In this document: positions 20,140-31,792 of the stretch, piece after piece
Position numbering within the stretch: position 1 is the first letter of the stretch
Layout of the letters: every line of letters begins with the position of its first letter
Assembly (NCBI GenBank): GCA_023213395.1
Contig: CM041465.1
Coordinates: 181,295,741 to 181,359,740, forward strand
Reading direction: 5' to 3'
From: Cycas panzhihuaensis
Lineage: Eukaryota > Cycadophyta
Length of the DNA stretch: 64,000 nt
Translations under genes and position numbers: made by a program
The notes under the pieces: generated by a model
The model's input: only the letters and a program-made list of their open reading frames with translations
The model's database searches: none
What the model was told of the DNA's origin: nothing

Positions 20140-20626
20140 TGTGAGAATTTAAACATGATCAGGCTTACCCTAATGCCATATAGAATTCTTGCTAGATCTT
20201 TGCTAATTTCACATAACATACATGGAAATCAAATAAAAGAATAAACACAGAATATATAGGTTTTAATGTGGAAAACCCTTTTGAGAAAAAAACCTACATA
20301 CGAAGCAATGGCTGATGATTGATTAAATGCACTAATGATTATATTATTTCCTTCTCACTTCTATTCTACTCTATCCTAGATTCATTATAAATGATCCGAA
20401 GGATACAAGCATAAAGAGTTATGACTCTTCCAAAAGGTCTGAGACTTTACCATATAATTGTGCCCTGTTGAACCTTGATAGGTGTGCCCCTTCGTATCTT
20501 GATCCTTTGTGTCCCTTTGAATCTTGATACTCATGACTCTTCATATCTCATTCTCAGTTTCCACTACTTATTGCCATATGAAGCATTAACTCTGTCATGC
20601 ATTAATCTTAGCCATGGTCACTAACA
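20140..20626 (-). repeat. Copia-A 5' LTR
   Basis: Partner of 14166-14650, starting TGTGAGAATTT (plus-strand view) and ending CTAACA at 20626. A tandem-like stretch around CTTGATACTCATGACTCTTC repeats the phrase CTTTGAATCTTGATAC, as in the other LTR. Confidence 0.88.
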
Positions 20627-23600
20627 TATATTATAACAAGAGAAGCTTTAAAACTAGTCTTGCCTCATGTTCTATAAGATAATTCCTAATAATCTCAATA
20701 TTAATTGTTAGGCCATAAAACTATTGACTTGATGAGAAAACATTCTTGAGATAGTAAGAGTATCACTTAACCTATTCTTTCTTATAACTTTCTTAGAAAA
20801 TAATCTATTAATCATTAATGCATTATAGGTTATTATATTGGAACTTTGGGTTTTGAATTTCCCTTAACCATTACTTAAGTTTATGGCTTACCTTTAACCA
20901 TCTCTTAAGTTTTATAGCTTACCTACAACCATTGTTGCCAATAACTCAGCTCACCTCTATGAAGTCGAGATACAAAGCTTGGGAGCAAGCTATATTACCT
21001 AACCAATTAGAGTTATATACTACATCCATTTGTATTTTATCATATAAGACCTTTTCTTATCTACTCTAACACTAAGTGGGAAACTATCTCTCATTAACAA
21101 CTGTCTTGTCTTCTTCTTTAAAGGGACTTAGTTAGGAAACTCATCAAAGATGGTTTACTTAGCCATTAAGTGATTTAATTAATTTTTTCATTAACTTCTC
21201 ATATAACTCTGTGTTAGCCAAAACACTACATTAAATGCCTTTTCTTTCTTCTTAGGGGATTTTTTTTTTTTTTTTGAGGTAAGGTTTAATAAATGTGGGG
21301 ATTTAAAAGGGGACCCCAACCCCTTTACAAAATCTGCCAAATCAACTTTTTAAATCTACCATGACAAGCCCATGACCTAGCTTTAGATAAAACCACACCT
21401 ACTATATCTACTAGACCCCCTTGCCATGATAAGACTAATGGCTAGCTATCTGCATCAAGTTGCCTATTTGCCACACCAATCCTAGTAGTTGGCTTAGACT
21501 CCCTATTAATGTTTATGCCTTCCAAGTGTTTCCTGACTAGATCTGTAATCTCATTAGTGGGGGGATATCATCAAATATTCCAACATGAAATTTATCATTT
21601 TCTCTCTCTCAACATATAAGATGAGGTTCTCAAAAGCTTAAAACACTTGTAAATAATCCCCCCAAGAAAAAATCTTTCATCTTTTATTAAATTTCATACA
21701 AATATTCATATGTAATGATCAACATGTATAAAGGAGCCTTTAAATAATCAAAATAAGTGAAAATATACCTTTAAATTTTTAAAGAATAAATCTGTAAAAC
21801 TGTTATTTTCCTCTTCATATAACTTCAATGATTAAAATCTTCTTTAATCTTTTGCCATAAGGGTTTATTTGTCTAGTCATTTTGTCTATGTCTACTTTTC
21901 AACACAACTTGTAGTTCTAAAATCTGGCTTCGTATGTGAGAGTTATAGTGAAAAATGCCCATGTATGTCATAAAAAAATTAATTTGAGACAAAAAATTCA
22001 TTTGGCACCTTTTGATTTATGGCTATAGTGATATTATTTTATCTATATGGCTGCTTACTAAAGTGTTTAGGGCTAAATGATATATTTAAAATCATTATCC
22101 AATATAATTTTATTTGATTAAAAACATTACAGGAAAAAAAAAAAACCAATGGTATTTTATATTTTAACATGCACAATCATTGTCGATTATTCGATAATTA
22201 TTTACAAGTAAGTTTAGTGGATTTCAAATGCTCTGAAGTATTAAGGGCATAAATCTTTGATAGATATATCTAAAAAATCCTCTTATAACCTAATAACATC
22301 ACATTTCTTAAAAAGAAAAATAAGAAACATTAAATATAACATTGAAAATGCCAGTTGGTCTACGTAGAGTTTAATAGTAGGATGTGAGATGTATGGGTGA
22401 TTTCTGTATGCTTTCAAGCTTCCAAATAATTTGTAGAGAGTATATTTAAGTAGATAAACTTATTAACATCATTAAATTAGTTCTAAATAGCCTAATATAT
22501 CAAAAAAAAAAACATAGTTTAAATGAAGAAATGTCATTCTTTAATCTCTCACACAGATGGACCTATGAGGGTTTCACCACATCTTTAGCAAGTGGGCTTT
22601 AAATACCTCTAAATGATCTATGTTTTATGTGAATGATCTTCATGGGGTTATGAAGAATATGCCTACTATGTGGGCTAGCCTTGAAGCCTTAACTCACTCC
22701 ATACCTCTCTTTAGAATTGCCTTATTATCACATTCACCTTCTCTTTTATAACCATATGTCCTCTAATGGAACCATTAATCTATCTGTAATGACTTTTCTT
22801 CTATTTACCACCACATTTCTCAATGAGTTGCTTGCACATCTACAAATGTAGCCTAGGATTCTTCTTTGATTACTTTTGTTGCCTTTATATGTAAATAGCT
22901 TCTTAATAGGGTGTTACATACTCTCCTATAATGGATTGCTATAAACTTGTTATATTAATAGGCTTTAATGTTCCTTTTTATCATTGTAGGCCTTCTTTTC
23001 TCATACCACTAATTTCGATTCTATAGGCCTACTACATATTCACATTCTTTTCATTATTAGATAGGGATTGTAATACATGCTTATTATTCATACTTATATA
23101 CTTCAAACCTTCATAGATTTGCTCTCAAACTTATGGTAGTGAATCCCCACTAGAATACTCGCAATTGCCTCTAGAGTATACTATAATCTCTTAATAATTT
23201 TGCATAAATATACATAGACATGGATCATCTTCAAATGGTAAAGTTTGTCACCATATACATGTGTTCTTCAATAATGAATCAACTTCTCTCTCATGGCAAT
23301 TAACTGATGGATTTGTAACTACATATTCTCATTTTTTTAGGGTGTATAGGCATGCATTAACGAACTCATCTCATGGATGTATATCACAACTCTTGCATGT
23401 TTAATAAACATTAGCCATATGTATATAGAATGTCTACAAATAAACATAACTTTAAATAATAATATCATTATTAAATTTTAATGTCATCTTTATCATATCT
23501 ATGACTCTCTTCATCTCATTCTATATGTAGTTGTTAATCTATTATCATGTCTTAATTTACTAGTCATAATAGGCATATTACTGGTTCCTTTATTCACTCA

Positions 23601-23701
23601 ACATTAGTTCCATCTTCCTTTTCCCTACTTTGCTTTGTTCTTGAATAAGCCTTCATAAACCATAGTATCCTAAGGATCTTCTACCCTTGGCTCTAATATA
23701 A
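20627..23701. other. AT-rich DNA, possible body of element X
   Basis: No Gag or Pol motif could be read on either strand, apart from a LINE-like tail at 21257-21560 described separately. The last 12 bases before LTR X2 (23690-23701) read TTATATTAGAGC on the minus strand, a degraded initiator-Met primer site. This stretch is therefore probably the 5' leader of the minus-oriented element that owns LTR X2. Confidence 0.45.
21257..21560 (-). mobile_element. Possible LINE or retroposon 3' tail (minus strand)
   Basis: A plus-strand T run (21257-21274) is followed by GAGGTAAGGTTTAATAAATG and then G/C-richer sequence with ACCCCAACCCC. This resembles the architecture of the 3' end of the LINE at 30975 (poly-T, then GGTAAGATAAAATGAATTT, then G-rich text). 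I infer a 5'-truncated LINE tail inserted in minus orientation. No target duplication was found and no coding part remains. Confidence 0.4.
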
Positions 23702-23712
23702 TGTTAGAATTT

Positions 23713-23804
<92 letters not shown>

Positions 23805-23959
23805 GTGGAAGTATAATGAGTAACATATAATCAATTAATAATATGAAATAATCAATAAAGCATTTAATAAATTAATCAATTGTGACAGACAATAGATTTT
23901 TATAGTGGAAATCTTTAATAGGGAAAACCACTTCTAAATAATATACATGATCTAATTAA
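23702..23959 (-). mobile_element. LTR X, copy 2, left half (split by Copia-B)
   Basis: Begins TGTTAGAATTTGGAT as in X1 and follows it as far as CTAATTAA. It stops at the Copia-B target duplication ATTAA (23955-23959) and resumes at 47225 on the far side of Copia-B. It contains a (AT)n tract where X1 has (TG)26. Confidence 0.82.
23715..23801. repeat. (AT)n microsatellite inside LTR X2
   Basis: About 43 uninterrupted AT units, at the same place in the LTR as the (TG)26 of copy X1. Confidence 0.95.
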
Positions 23960-24230
23960 TATGAGTAATTAATCTAGAATTATAAAGTAAAGAACATGAG
24001 AAATTTTAAGTAGGATTAGTTTGTCTTCTAAATTGATTTCATTCATTAAGAATGATTTGATCACATGTACAAAGCACTATGCTCTTATATACAAAATAGG
24101 ATCAATACTAGTCTATACTTGACCTATAGCCACCCTAACACTTGTTATCATATTAATGATAGCCTTATGAGTCTCCAAATATTATCATGACTCATCTAAT
24201 AGTACCCACATATAAACATTAATTCTAATA
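23960..24230 (-). repeat. Copia-B 3' LTR
   Basis: 271 bp starting TATGAGTAATTAATC and ending AATTCTAATA. It pairs with 46949-47219 (TATAAGAAACTAATC ... AATTCTAACA). TG at the start has decayed to TA in both copies. Confidence 0.87.
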
Positions 24231-25825
24231 CTCATCCTTAATGTTTATATTATTGGCTTTAATACCAATACAAAATATAAATTTATCTAATTTATCTCTA
24301 GGTAATGGGTTGGTAAAGATATCTACTAGTTACTCTTTAGTAAGCTTGAATAAGAGATCAACTTCTCCATTTTGGATTTACCCCTAAATGAAATGATAAT
24401 ACACCTTAATGTGATTGGTGTATGCATGGAACACTAGATTCTTAGTAGTCTTTAATGTATTCTAATTACCATAATACAAAGTAATCACCTTATCCTAATG
24501 AAGTCCCAAATCATTAAGGACCTATCTGAATTAGATAGCCTCATAAGTTACTATAATTGTAGCTTTATATTTTATTTTAATATATGACAATACAACATTC
24601 AACTATTTCTTATTACTTTAAGTAATAACAATATAACCCAAACTAAAACAATACCTTAAAATATAACTTCTGTTATGAGAACATCCAGGGCAATTAGAAT
24701 CTAAATATCTTTCTAACTTAAAATTATTATTTTATCTAAACTTTAATCTATAGTATAATGTTCCCTGCAAATATTTAAGTATCCTCCTTGTAGCTTTCTA
24801 GTGGCTTTGCTTTGGCTCTATAATGAACCTCAATACTATACCAACTATAAAATATATATTAGGCCTAGTTGTAGTCAAATAAATTAAGCTACCAACTAGT
24901 TGTCTACATAATATGCCATGTATTTAATCTTTATTATCTAGAGTTATTAATTTTGAACGTACCTCCACGGGGGCTAGGGTAAGTTTATAGTCCTCCACCC
25001 TAAATTTCTTTATAAATTTTTGTATATATGTAGCCTATGAAATGATGATGTTTCTAAGCTTCTGCTCTACTTCCACTTCTACAAATAGTGGAGTAATAAA
25101 AGATCTTTCATCTTAAATATTTTCTTGAGACCATTATTTAGGTCATCAACCTTTAAAGGTGTTATTACCTATGATCATAAGATCACCTATATATAAAACC
25201 ATAAATATGACTAACTATTTATATTTAATTTTGATATATAGGTTTGGATTAGTTAGTAAACTCTCAAATCTATTATTTAAAAAATATTAATTGATCTTAG
25301 AATACTAGGGTCTCAAAGCTTATTTTAAGCCATGTAAAGACTTTTCTAAATGGTATATAAGGTGTTCTCTAACCTTTACAACATATCCAAGTTGTTATTT
25401 CATATAGACTCCCTCCTTAAGATCTCCATTTAGGAAGGTACTCTTAACATCAAACTAGTATAATTGCTATTTAAATTAAGTAACTATTACAAGTATTAGT
25501 CTTGTCACTACCATCTTAGCCACTAAAGTGAATGTCTCCTAGTAATCAATACCTTGTATTTGCTTAAATCCTTCTGCTACCAATCTAGCTTTATATTTAT
25601 TAATTGATCTATCAAATATAAATTTGGTTTTGTAGACCCATTTGAATCTAATTACTTATTTATTTACTGATAAATTAACCAAGTTCCAAGTTTTATTTTG
25701 CTTAATAGTTCAGATTTTAATATATATTATTATTATTTATTTCTTCTTCTAGTAGGTTTCCTTAAAACTCGAAGGCTCTTTAACATTTAACAGATCTACC
25801 ATTAAAGTAAAGTTGACCATGTCAA
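24231..25825 (-). pseudogene. Copia-B RNase H and reverse transcriptase (decayed)
   Basis: On the minus strand the RNase H carboxyl end reads approximately FHAYTNHIKVYYHF near 24385-24440, where the family has KHI then RYHF. The RT catalytic box near 25175-25205 reads VLYIGDLMIIG, so the first catalytic Asp of YVDD has become Gly. The amino part of RT extends to 25820, where element D interrupts it. All frames carry many stops. The minus-strand frame continues on the far side of D at 29533. Confidence 0.8.
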
Positions 25826-26086
25826 TGCTGGAAATCAACCTGCACAAACAATCTTTGTAAATAAAAAAGAAACCTCCATAGGATCGAATAATACCCTTAA
25901 GGTACCTTTATTATATTAACAAAACATCATTACAACATCATACAATATGATACACTATGTTGTGTATTTATAATACAAGTCATGATGGTGAGAGTGGGAC
26001 CCACTTGCATGTGGGACAAAATAAATATGTATTAATATTCCAACACTCCCCCTTGATGCACATTTAGGTCATTTGTATTTGCAACA
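25826..26086 (-). repeat. Element D 3' LTR
   Basis: 261 bp, from TGCTGGAAATCAACC to TTTGCAACA. It contains an internal TTCCAACA followed by CTCCCCCTT, which on the minus strand looks like a polypurine tract followed by a second TGTTGGAA start. Confidence 0.87.
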
Positions 26087-26280
26087 CTTTGTCCTTGGAA
26101 ATATCTTGATAATGATGTCTTCAACTTGATACTTATCTTCAATTTTGTACTGATGTCTTTGTTATAGAATGGTGCCTTTAACTTGATCTTTGTATTCAAT
26201 TCTATACTGATGCTTTTGTAGGATGATGTCCTTAGCTTGATTTCCATCTTCAATCCTGTAGCGATGACTTTGATGTAGCA
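26087..26280. repeat. Degenerate tandem repeat at the 3' end of element D coding region
   Basis: A phrase like ATGTCTTCAACTTGATACTT then ATCTTCAATTTTGTACTGATG recurs about three to four times with a period near 60 bp (around 26115, 26165, 26225). A related arrangement occurs in element G at 34975-35075. On the minus strand this encodes a repeated Lys/Glu-rich stretch. Confidence 0.6.
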
Positions 26281-27110
26281 GCTCTAGCATGTACAAATCA
26301 TGATTCTTCATTGTGGCTGGTCTAGTCTGATCTTGATGTAGACCCTGTAAGTAACCATCTTTAAGTACAACTTGATTATCATCATTATCCTGTATAAATT
26401 CTTGATCACCATGTACAATAGTGATTTCTTCAACCTTTGGAGCAAAATCTTGATTAATCGGCATCCTCTTTGATCTTAAATCAATACTCAAAGAATGAAC
26501 ATTATTCAAACTTGAATCAATACTTAAAGTAGAAATATCATCAATATAAGACCCATCCTTTATAGGACCATCATATTCATATTCAATTTCTCTTGAAATA
26601 ATAGTGTCATCTAAACAAACCTTTATCGATTCATCACTTTCAACATCTCCATCAGTTGTTGTAGTCTCATCAATGTATTCAACCATTGTTTCTTTAGATT
26701 TAATAGAAATTTCATCAGTACTTATATATTCTTCATCTTGACATATCGTTTCATCAATGTTGATGATATTTTCTTCATTCATTATACATGTACCTTAACC
26801 ATTACTAACCTTAAATGCCCTTTCAATCATTCGTTGTATCTCTTCAGGACTTTGTTCAAATACATCCCTTAGAAAATCCCAAGCCTCCTCAGTAGTATTT
26901 GCATGTTGAATCTTAGGAATGACAAAATGGTATTCAGAAGGAAGATCAACCTTGTTAAATACAATAAGAATCATGATGAATGCTTTTATGTTTTTCTTCT
27001 CAAGTATTTGCTTTTCTTCTTCATCATTAGGGATATCATATCCATTAGTAATAAGTTTCCACAAACCTCTAGCTATGAAAAACATCTCATTTTAATTGTC
27101 CAAAAGAAGT
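26162..27110 (-). pseudogene. Element D Gag fragment plus acidic domain, split by one stop
   Basis: Minus-strand frame 26795-27085 (96 codons) matches the copia Gag UBN2 region: GLWKLITNGYDIPNDEEEK, an Ala-Phe-Ile-Met helix, and TTEEAWDFLRDVFE. After one TAA the same frame continues at 26782 for 206 codons to 26162, rich in Asp and Glu (EEYISTDEISIKSKETM, DETTTTDGDVESDES) and ending basic/glutamine-rich. Before 27085 the conserved Trp-Lys-Met start region lies in another frame, so there is at least one frameshift. Gag packages element RNA in virus-like particles. The acidic domain is unknown to me. A matching arrangement in element G supports it as a real conserved product. Confidence 0.7.
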
Positions 27111-29252
27111 AGTCTTCTCCATTACACTTAGGTATTAGAAGAAATGAATCCCTTAGGTAATATTCATTTGTTTTAGGAACATATATAACCACATCATTTT
27201 CCTTTATGATTGTCAATGTACCTTTGAACAATATCCCTTTTTCAATCAACTAATTCACCCATTAATCAATCTCATCAAATTTTGTCATGTCTCATGTCCC
27301 TTACATCACTAACTTCATCATCACATCATTGCCTTATGCCTCTCATATATTACCAAATAGTCATATACAAAGAATATCTGAAACACTTACTTCAACATAG
27401 AATCAAAGCGTATACCACATACATTTCATATACCTCACATCACTATTAAATTGACAAGACACATCATGCTTCACCTAATTACCCAAAACACAACTCATGC
27501 CATAATATTACCAATGAATAAACCATACTCATATGCAATGATTTATATAACTTAACACAATTTTCTTACTTTCTTCAAATAGCTCCATCAAATAGTTTGA
27601 CCTCTTATCAATTTGTAATCATCAGTACCTTGATAATAGTTGCCCATAAACATGCCCTCTAACTCACCAATTAATCTGCCATATAACTCACATGTACTAA
27701 GCCCCTCATTACCTCATAATACCCACCTTACTCTCTTATGAAAAACACATGCAAAGAGGAACAACACATCTCATATGTAATTGCATGCAAGAGATCCTGA
27801 ATTACCATTAAACAGTCACCAAGAATGCACCCAAGATACTTGCATTGCCATGCCTTAATGATACTTTTCACAAAAAACATGCTCACCCAATCTCACCATC
27901 ATATATCATCACCTTATCCATGCCATTAAACAAAAGAAAGAACTATATAACTTGATTCAATCTTTGAAACAAAGATCACATATCAAATATAATGATATCT
28001 TTATCAAATACTTTAGTGATCAATGAATGTACAAGCAAACAATGTTAACATGGCGATTAAGTCAAAATAATCAATATCATCACAAGTGATGACAGACATG
28101 ATATATAGCCATGCGATGTCATCAATGGAATAATAATGAATTATAATGACCATATTATAAATGCACAAGCAAAAGGAGAAAGGTGGCAGGAGATGAGGGA
28201 ATATAGGCGACTTTAACTGCAAAACATCTATGCAGACGATAATCATCATGCAAGGTAACTATCATTTAACTCCCTATAGGCTTTCAATATTAATTTCCTT
28301 AAATTCTTACAATGAATCCCAACCATAACTGATGCACCATCATTTAAACTCACTACCCTCTGATCGCACCTTAGTGCAAGCTTTCTGTAGAGGATTTATC
28401 CCAAAGATCACAGTCGACGCCTTTAGGATCTCTATAGAATCAGGTAGGGACTTGGGAGGAAAGAAGCCTAAACTATTAGGCTATCAATAGGATGATGGAA
28501 TTGCTCAATTGTTTATATTCCTTAGAGTTTATTGGTGGAAAAGCTCAAAGTCACAAAGATATCAAGTTACAAAGGGGATGCCTCCTTGGTAATTGTGCGC
28601 AATAAGAAGCTGAATCTACAGACGATGATGGTAAAATAAGTGATGAAGTCATGGCACCTTCCTAAGGTGGATTCCATGAAAGCTCTGTGGTTAAATGGAC
28701 AACCCCAAGATGAACTTTGATCGTAGAAAGGATAAGTTGGATTTGAATTACATAAAATATGGGAAACAAAACAAGCGAGAAGTGCAAATTTCATTAAAGG
28801 AGAAGATCACCAGAAGGAGGCTTGCAATTCTATGATTCGAATGGTACTCACAAAATAGACAACAAAGAGCCATGTAAAGAAGAGACCTCTTTATCCAACA
28901 GTAAGGCAATGAAGCTGAGAATAGGCTTCAAGTGGGTGAAGAACATCACACAGGGTATAAAATTATCAGCCCAAATTTAAACACAGGAGATAAATAATCA
29001 ATGACAAATCATGATTGTCATCATAACAAGATAAATAATATATAACTAGAAAAATATTCAAACAAAATACTATAATGTAGACTAAAAAATAGCACTAATA
29101 TATAAAAGGGCAAATCACCTTGTACATAATTCATAAGAGATGAAATTAGGGTTTCTCCTTAATGAGATAAACTCACACTAGTACAACTATAAATAAAATC
29201 ACCTCACACAACCTCAATGATGACAAACTTGCAACGAACTGGTCTTTCTCAA
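27111..29252 (-). other. Element D leader between primer site and Gag
   Basis: About 2.1 kb without a recognised motif. Two short minus-strand frames (28013-28249 and 28567-28794) show no family features. Long leaders of this kind are seen in non-autonomous LTR elements. Confidence 0.5.
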
Positions 29253-29271
29253 CTTGGGCACTCTGATACTG
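29253..29271 (-). other. Element D primer-binding site
   Basis: Minus-strand reading directly after the 5' LTR end gives CAGTATCAGAGTGCCC, close to the initiator-Met primer site TGGTATCAGAGC. Confidence 0.75.
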
Positions 29272-29532
29272 TGTTGGAAATCAACCTACACAAACAATCT
29301 TCGCAAACAAAAAAGAAACCTCCATAGGATCAAACGATGCCCTTAAGGTACCTCTATTATATTAACAAAACATCATTGCAACATCATACAATATGATACA
29401 CTATGTTGTGTATTTATAATACAAGTCATGATGGTGAGAGTGGGACCCACTTGCATGTGGGACAAAACAAATGTGCATTAATATTCCAACACTCCCCCTT
29501 AATGCACATTTAGGTCATTTGTATTTGCAACA
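29272..29532 (-). repeat. Element D 5' LTR
   Basis: 261 bp partner of 25826-26086, with TG...CA ends and ATCAA immediately after. Confidence 0.87.
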
Positions 29533-30034
29533 ATCAAGTCTGATTCTCAACTTACATTTTCCTTTAGCCTTGGGTAATTAAGCTTCTATTATGGTTTTCA
29601 AATACCATTTGGAAAAATTCTTAGCAAGTGGAATGACCTTAGGCTATGATTATTGAGTATCTTCACACTCCTCCTCACCTTCCACTTTATCTTTTAGCTT
29701 TTACATAAGTTTTAACTTAATAAACTACTGTCTTGAAGAACTAGATTTTGATTATTCCTTAATCTACTTCCCCTTGTCTAGCCATATCTTTAAAGTGTCT
29801 AGGTCAACATTCTTCTTATCAATTTCTTTAAAATAATATCTTCAGTTATGTATACCTTTCTAGTTATTAACTCATATACCCAATATACTTTACTTTCTTC
29901 ATTGTATCCAACAAGGATATACTTGGAACTTTTGTCATTTCTCTTTTAGAACATGTATATATGTAGTACTCCAAAAGCTCACTCACTGTAGGCTTTCTCC
30001 TTGATTAAGCTTCAACTACTATCATATTCTAAAT
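29533..30034 (-). pseudogene. Copia-B integrase-to-RT linker (decayed)
   Basis: Minus-strand reading near 29840-29960 gives KRNDKSSKYILVGYNEESK followed by YW and ITRKVYITEDI, the copia segment after integrase (family pattern R.KLD.KS.KCIFLGY...KGY). Upstream it reads RRKPTVSE, the family KP.VSHLRVFG position. The frame is cut at 30034 by element E and resumes at 38904. Confidence 0.78.
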
Positions 30035-30352
30035 TATTAGATAATATTCAATCCATGGTCTTTAATTGGTGGTTGCCCCTCTTATGCATGCTAAGGGATC
30101 TTAATATACATATTTCTTCATGTTATGGTCATTAGTTGACTAAGTGGTTCTTAATGCATGATTAAATAGCCACATAGTGGCATTTACTATAAATATATAT
30201 TATTTCATAATGCATAATAGAGATGATTATTTCCCTTAAAGGGATGAATTATGTTGTAGTACATGCTTTATTTTTATTCTATATGTAGTTAGCATAATCT
30301 TAATAAGTTTGATATTATATATTCATAATGTCATATCATGTAACTCTTAACA
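30035..30352 (+). repeat. Element E 5' LTR
   Basis: 318 bp, TATTAGATAATATTC ... CTCTTAACA, matching 38586-38903. The leading TGTT has decayed to TATT. Confidence 0.85.
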
Positions 30353-30974
30353 TGGTATCAAAGTTGTGGTATGATCCATGTAAGGCTATAAGACTATAAG
30401 TGTGCCCATATATCTATGTTATTCAAAACTTACTTTAGGTGTACTTATTATAATTGGTGAGGGGGATTACATTATTGATTAAGGTGAAGCCTACTATAGG
30501 TTAGTGGAAAGGTTGTTGAACTGCATTTATGGGGTACCTAAAGAGCATGTTGATACATGTACCTAGATCATATTAGTATGGCTCCCAATAACATATTGAT
30601 ATGCATATTTGAAGAGCATGTTGGTGCTTGAAGCATTGAAAATCCAACTAGACCATAAGTGATTGTAGTTATTCAAAAACAAATCCCATAGAAATTTATC
30701 ACATGGTTTTAATTCATTTTTTTGACTATTTATATGCATGTTTGGATAGTGTACATGTAGGTTTCCTTGAGTTTCTGAGAATGAGGCTTCAAGTGTAAGA
30801 CTGATCCCCCTATTGAAGTCATTGATGTAGTGAGGAGGACCACTATTTTATCCTTTCTTTCATGGCATAAAGTTTAATTTTAATGAGAGTTTGTAGTATG
30901 ATTTTGAGGCATCGAATGATGCATTTACCCTATTTAAAAACATTGGTTTTAAGAGTCATTTAATGGTAGAACTT
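30353..30974 (+). other. Element E interior, first part, with primer site
   Basis: Starts with the initiator-Met-type primer site TGGTATCAAAG. No coding motif follows. It ends in AATGGTAGAACTT (30962-30974), the left target duplication of the LINE. Confidence 0.65.
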
Positions 30975-31129
30975 TTTTTTTTTTTGGTAAGATAAAATGA
31001 ATTTATAGTGGGTTTGAGCAGGATCCCACAACCTATTACATCGGGGAGCCTTAAGCTACCAAAAGATATTTGACCGTGACATCCCCACGGTCTAGGCCAG
31101 GAAGCTATCTGCCGAGACAAGCCCCACGG

Positions 31130-31690
31130 CTAGCTGTTGCAAGTCATATCCTTCTTTATCAGAACCATCAGATCCCTAGGGAAATCACTCTTCCACACCT
31201 GATCTTCCCGATGCCTAGCCCCCCAATTAGCCAAGAAATCAGCTGGTTTATTTCCTTCTCTGAAAGTGTGCCTAATACGGACATCAACCAGTCCCTTCAT
31301 GAGTTCTTTAGCATCATTGAAAAGGGACTGGAATCTCCAGTCTGGGAGAGCCTCACCTTTTAATGTCTTGATCACCACCTCCGAGTCCCCCTCTAAAACC
31401 AGACGCTGAAGGTTCTCTTCAACAGTTAGGTCGAGCACCTTGAACATAGCTTGTATTTCCGCATAGTGGTTTGTCTGGCATTCGTAGTAATCTGCGAACG
31501 CCCAGATGGGGGAGCCAGAGCTATCCCTATAGATACCCCCACCCCCAGCTTCCCCAGGATTCCCTTTAGCAGGCCCATCAAAATTTACTTTGCTCCATGT
31601 CTCCTCAGGAGGCTGCCAACTACTATTTCTGGGTCTTGCATCTTCAAAAACAGGAGATATTCCCCATTTGCTAAGGATCCTGCTCTCCAT
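31130..31690 (-). pseudogene. LINE RNase H domain
   Basis: A 186-codon minus-strand frame with the full catalytic set of a plant LINE RNase H: VNFDGPAKGNPGEAGGG (first Asp), HYAEIQAMFK (Glu), VLEGDSEVV (Asp) and GNKPADFLANWGAR (last Asp). This domain removes the RNA strand during element copying. It is the best preserved part of the LINE, but is cut off from the upstream domains by a frame change near 31690. Confidence 0.85.
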
Positions 31691-31792
31691 GCGGAATCGT
31701 TTTCCTTCACGTTTCTAACGTTTTCCATAATATCCGAGGATATTCTGTTGAAGATGGCTACCTGATCCATCTGGTGATCCTGGAAAATACGC

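Larger units (their letters stand above)
14166..20626 (-). mobile_element. Copia-A: complete but decayed Ty1/copia retrotransposon
   Basis: Two long repeats (14166-14650 and 20140-20626) flank a 5.5-kb interior on the minus strand. The LTRs start TGTGA and end CTAACA. The interior reads gag, protease, integrase, reverse transcriptase, RNase H from high to low coordinates, the copia order. The primer-binding site lies at 20128-20139 (minus-strand TGGTATTAGAGC, initiator Met tRNA type). A polypurine tract AAAGGGGGA adjoins the low-coordinate LTR. Flanking pentamers (CATAA left, TATAT right) do not match cleanly, so the target duplication is eroded. Many stops and shifts make it inactive. Confidence 0.88.
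25826..29532 (-). mobile_element. Element D: non-autonomous gag-only copia-type element
   Basis: LTRs 25826-26086 and 29272-29532 are both 261 bp and differ at 15 positions by my count, all transitions and no indels. They are flanked by GTCAA (25821-25825) and ATCAA (29533-29537), a target duplication with one change. A primer site of initiator-Met type adjoins the right LTR (minus-strand AGTATCAGAG). The interior holds a Gag fragment plus an acidic reading frame and about 2 kb of leader, but no polymerase. It must have depended on an autonomous copia partner for mobilisation. It sits inside the Copia-B RT region. Confidence 0.85.
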
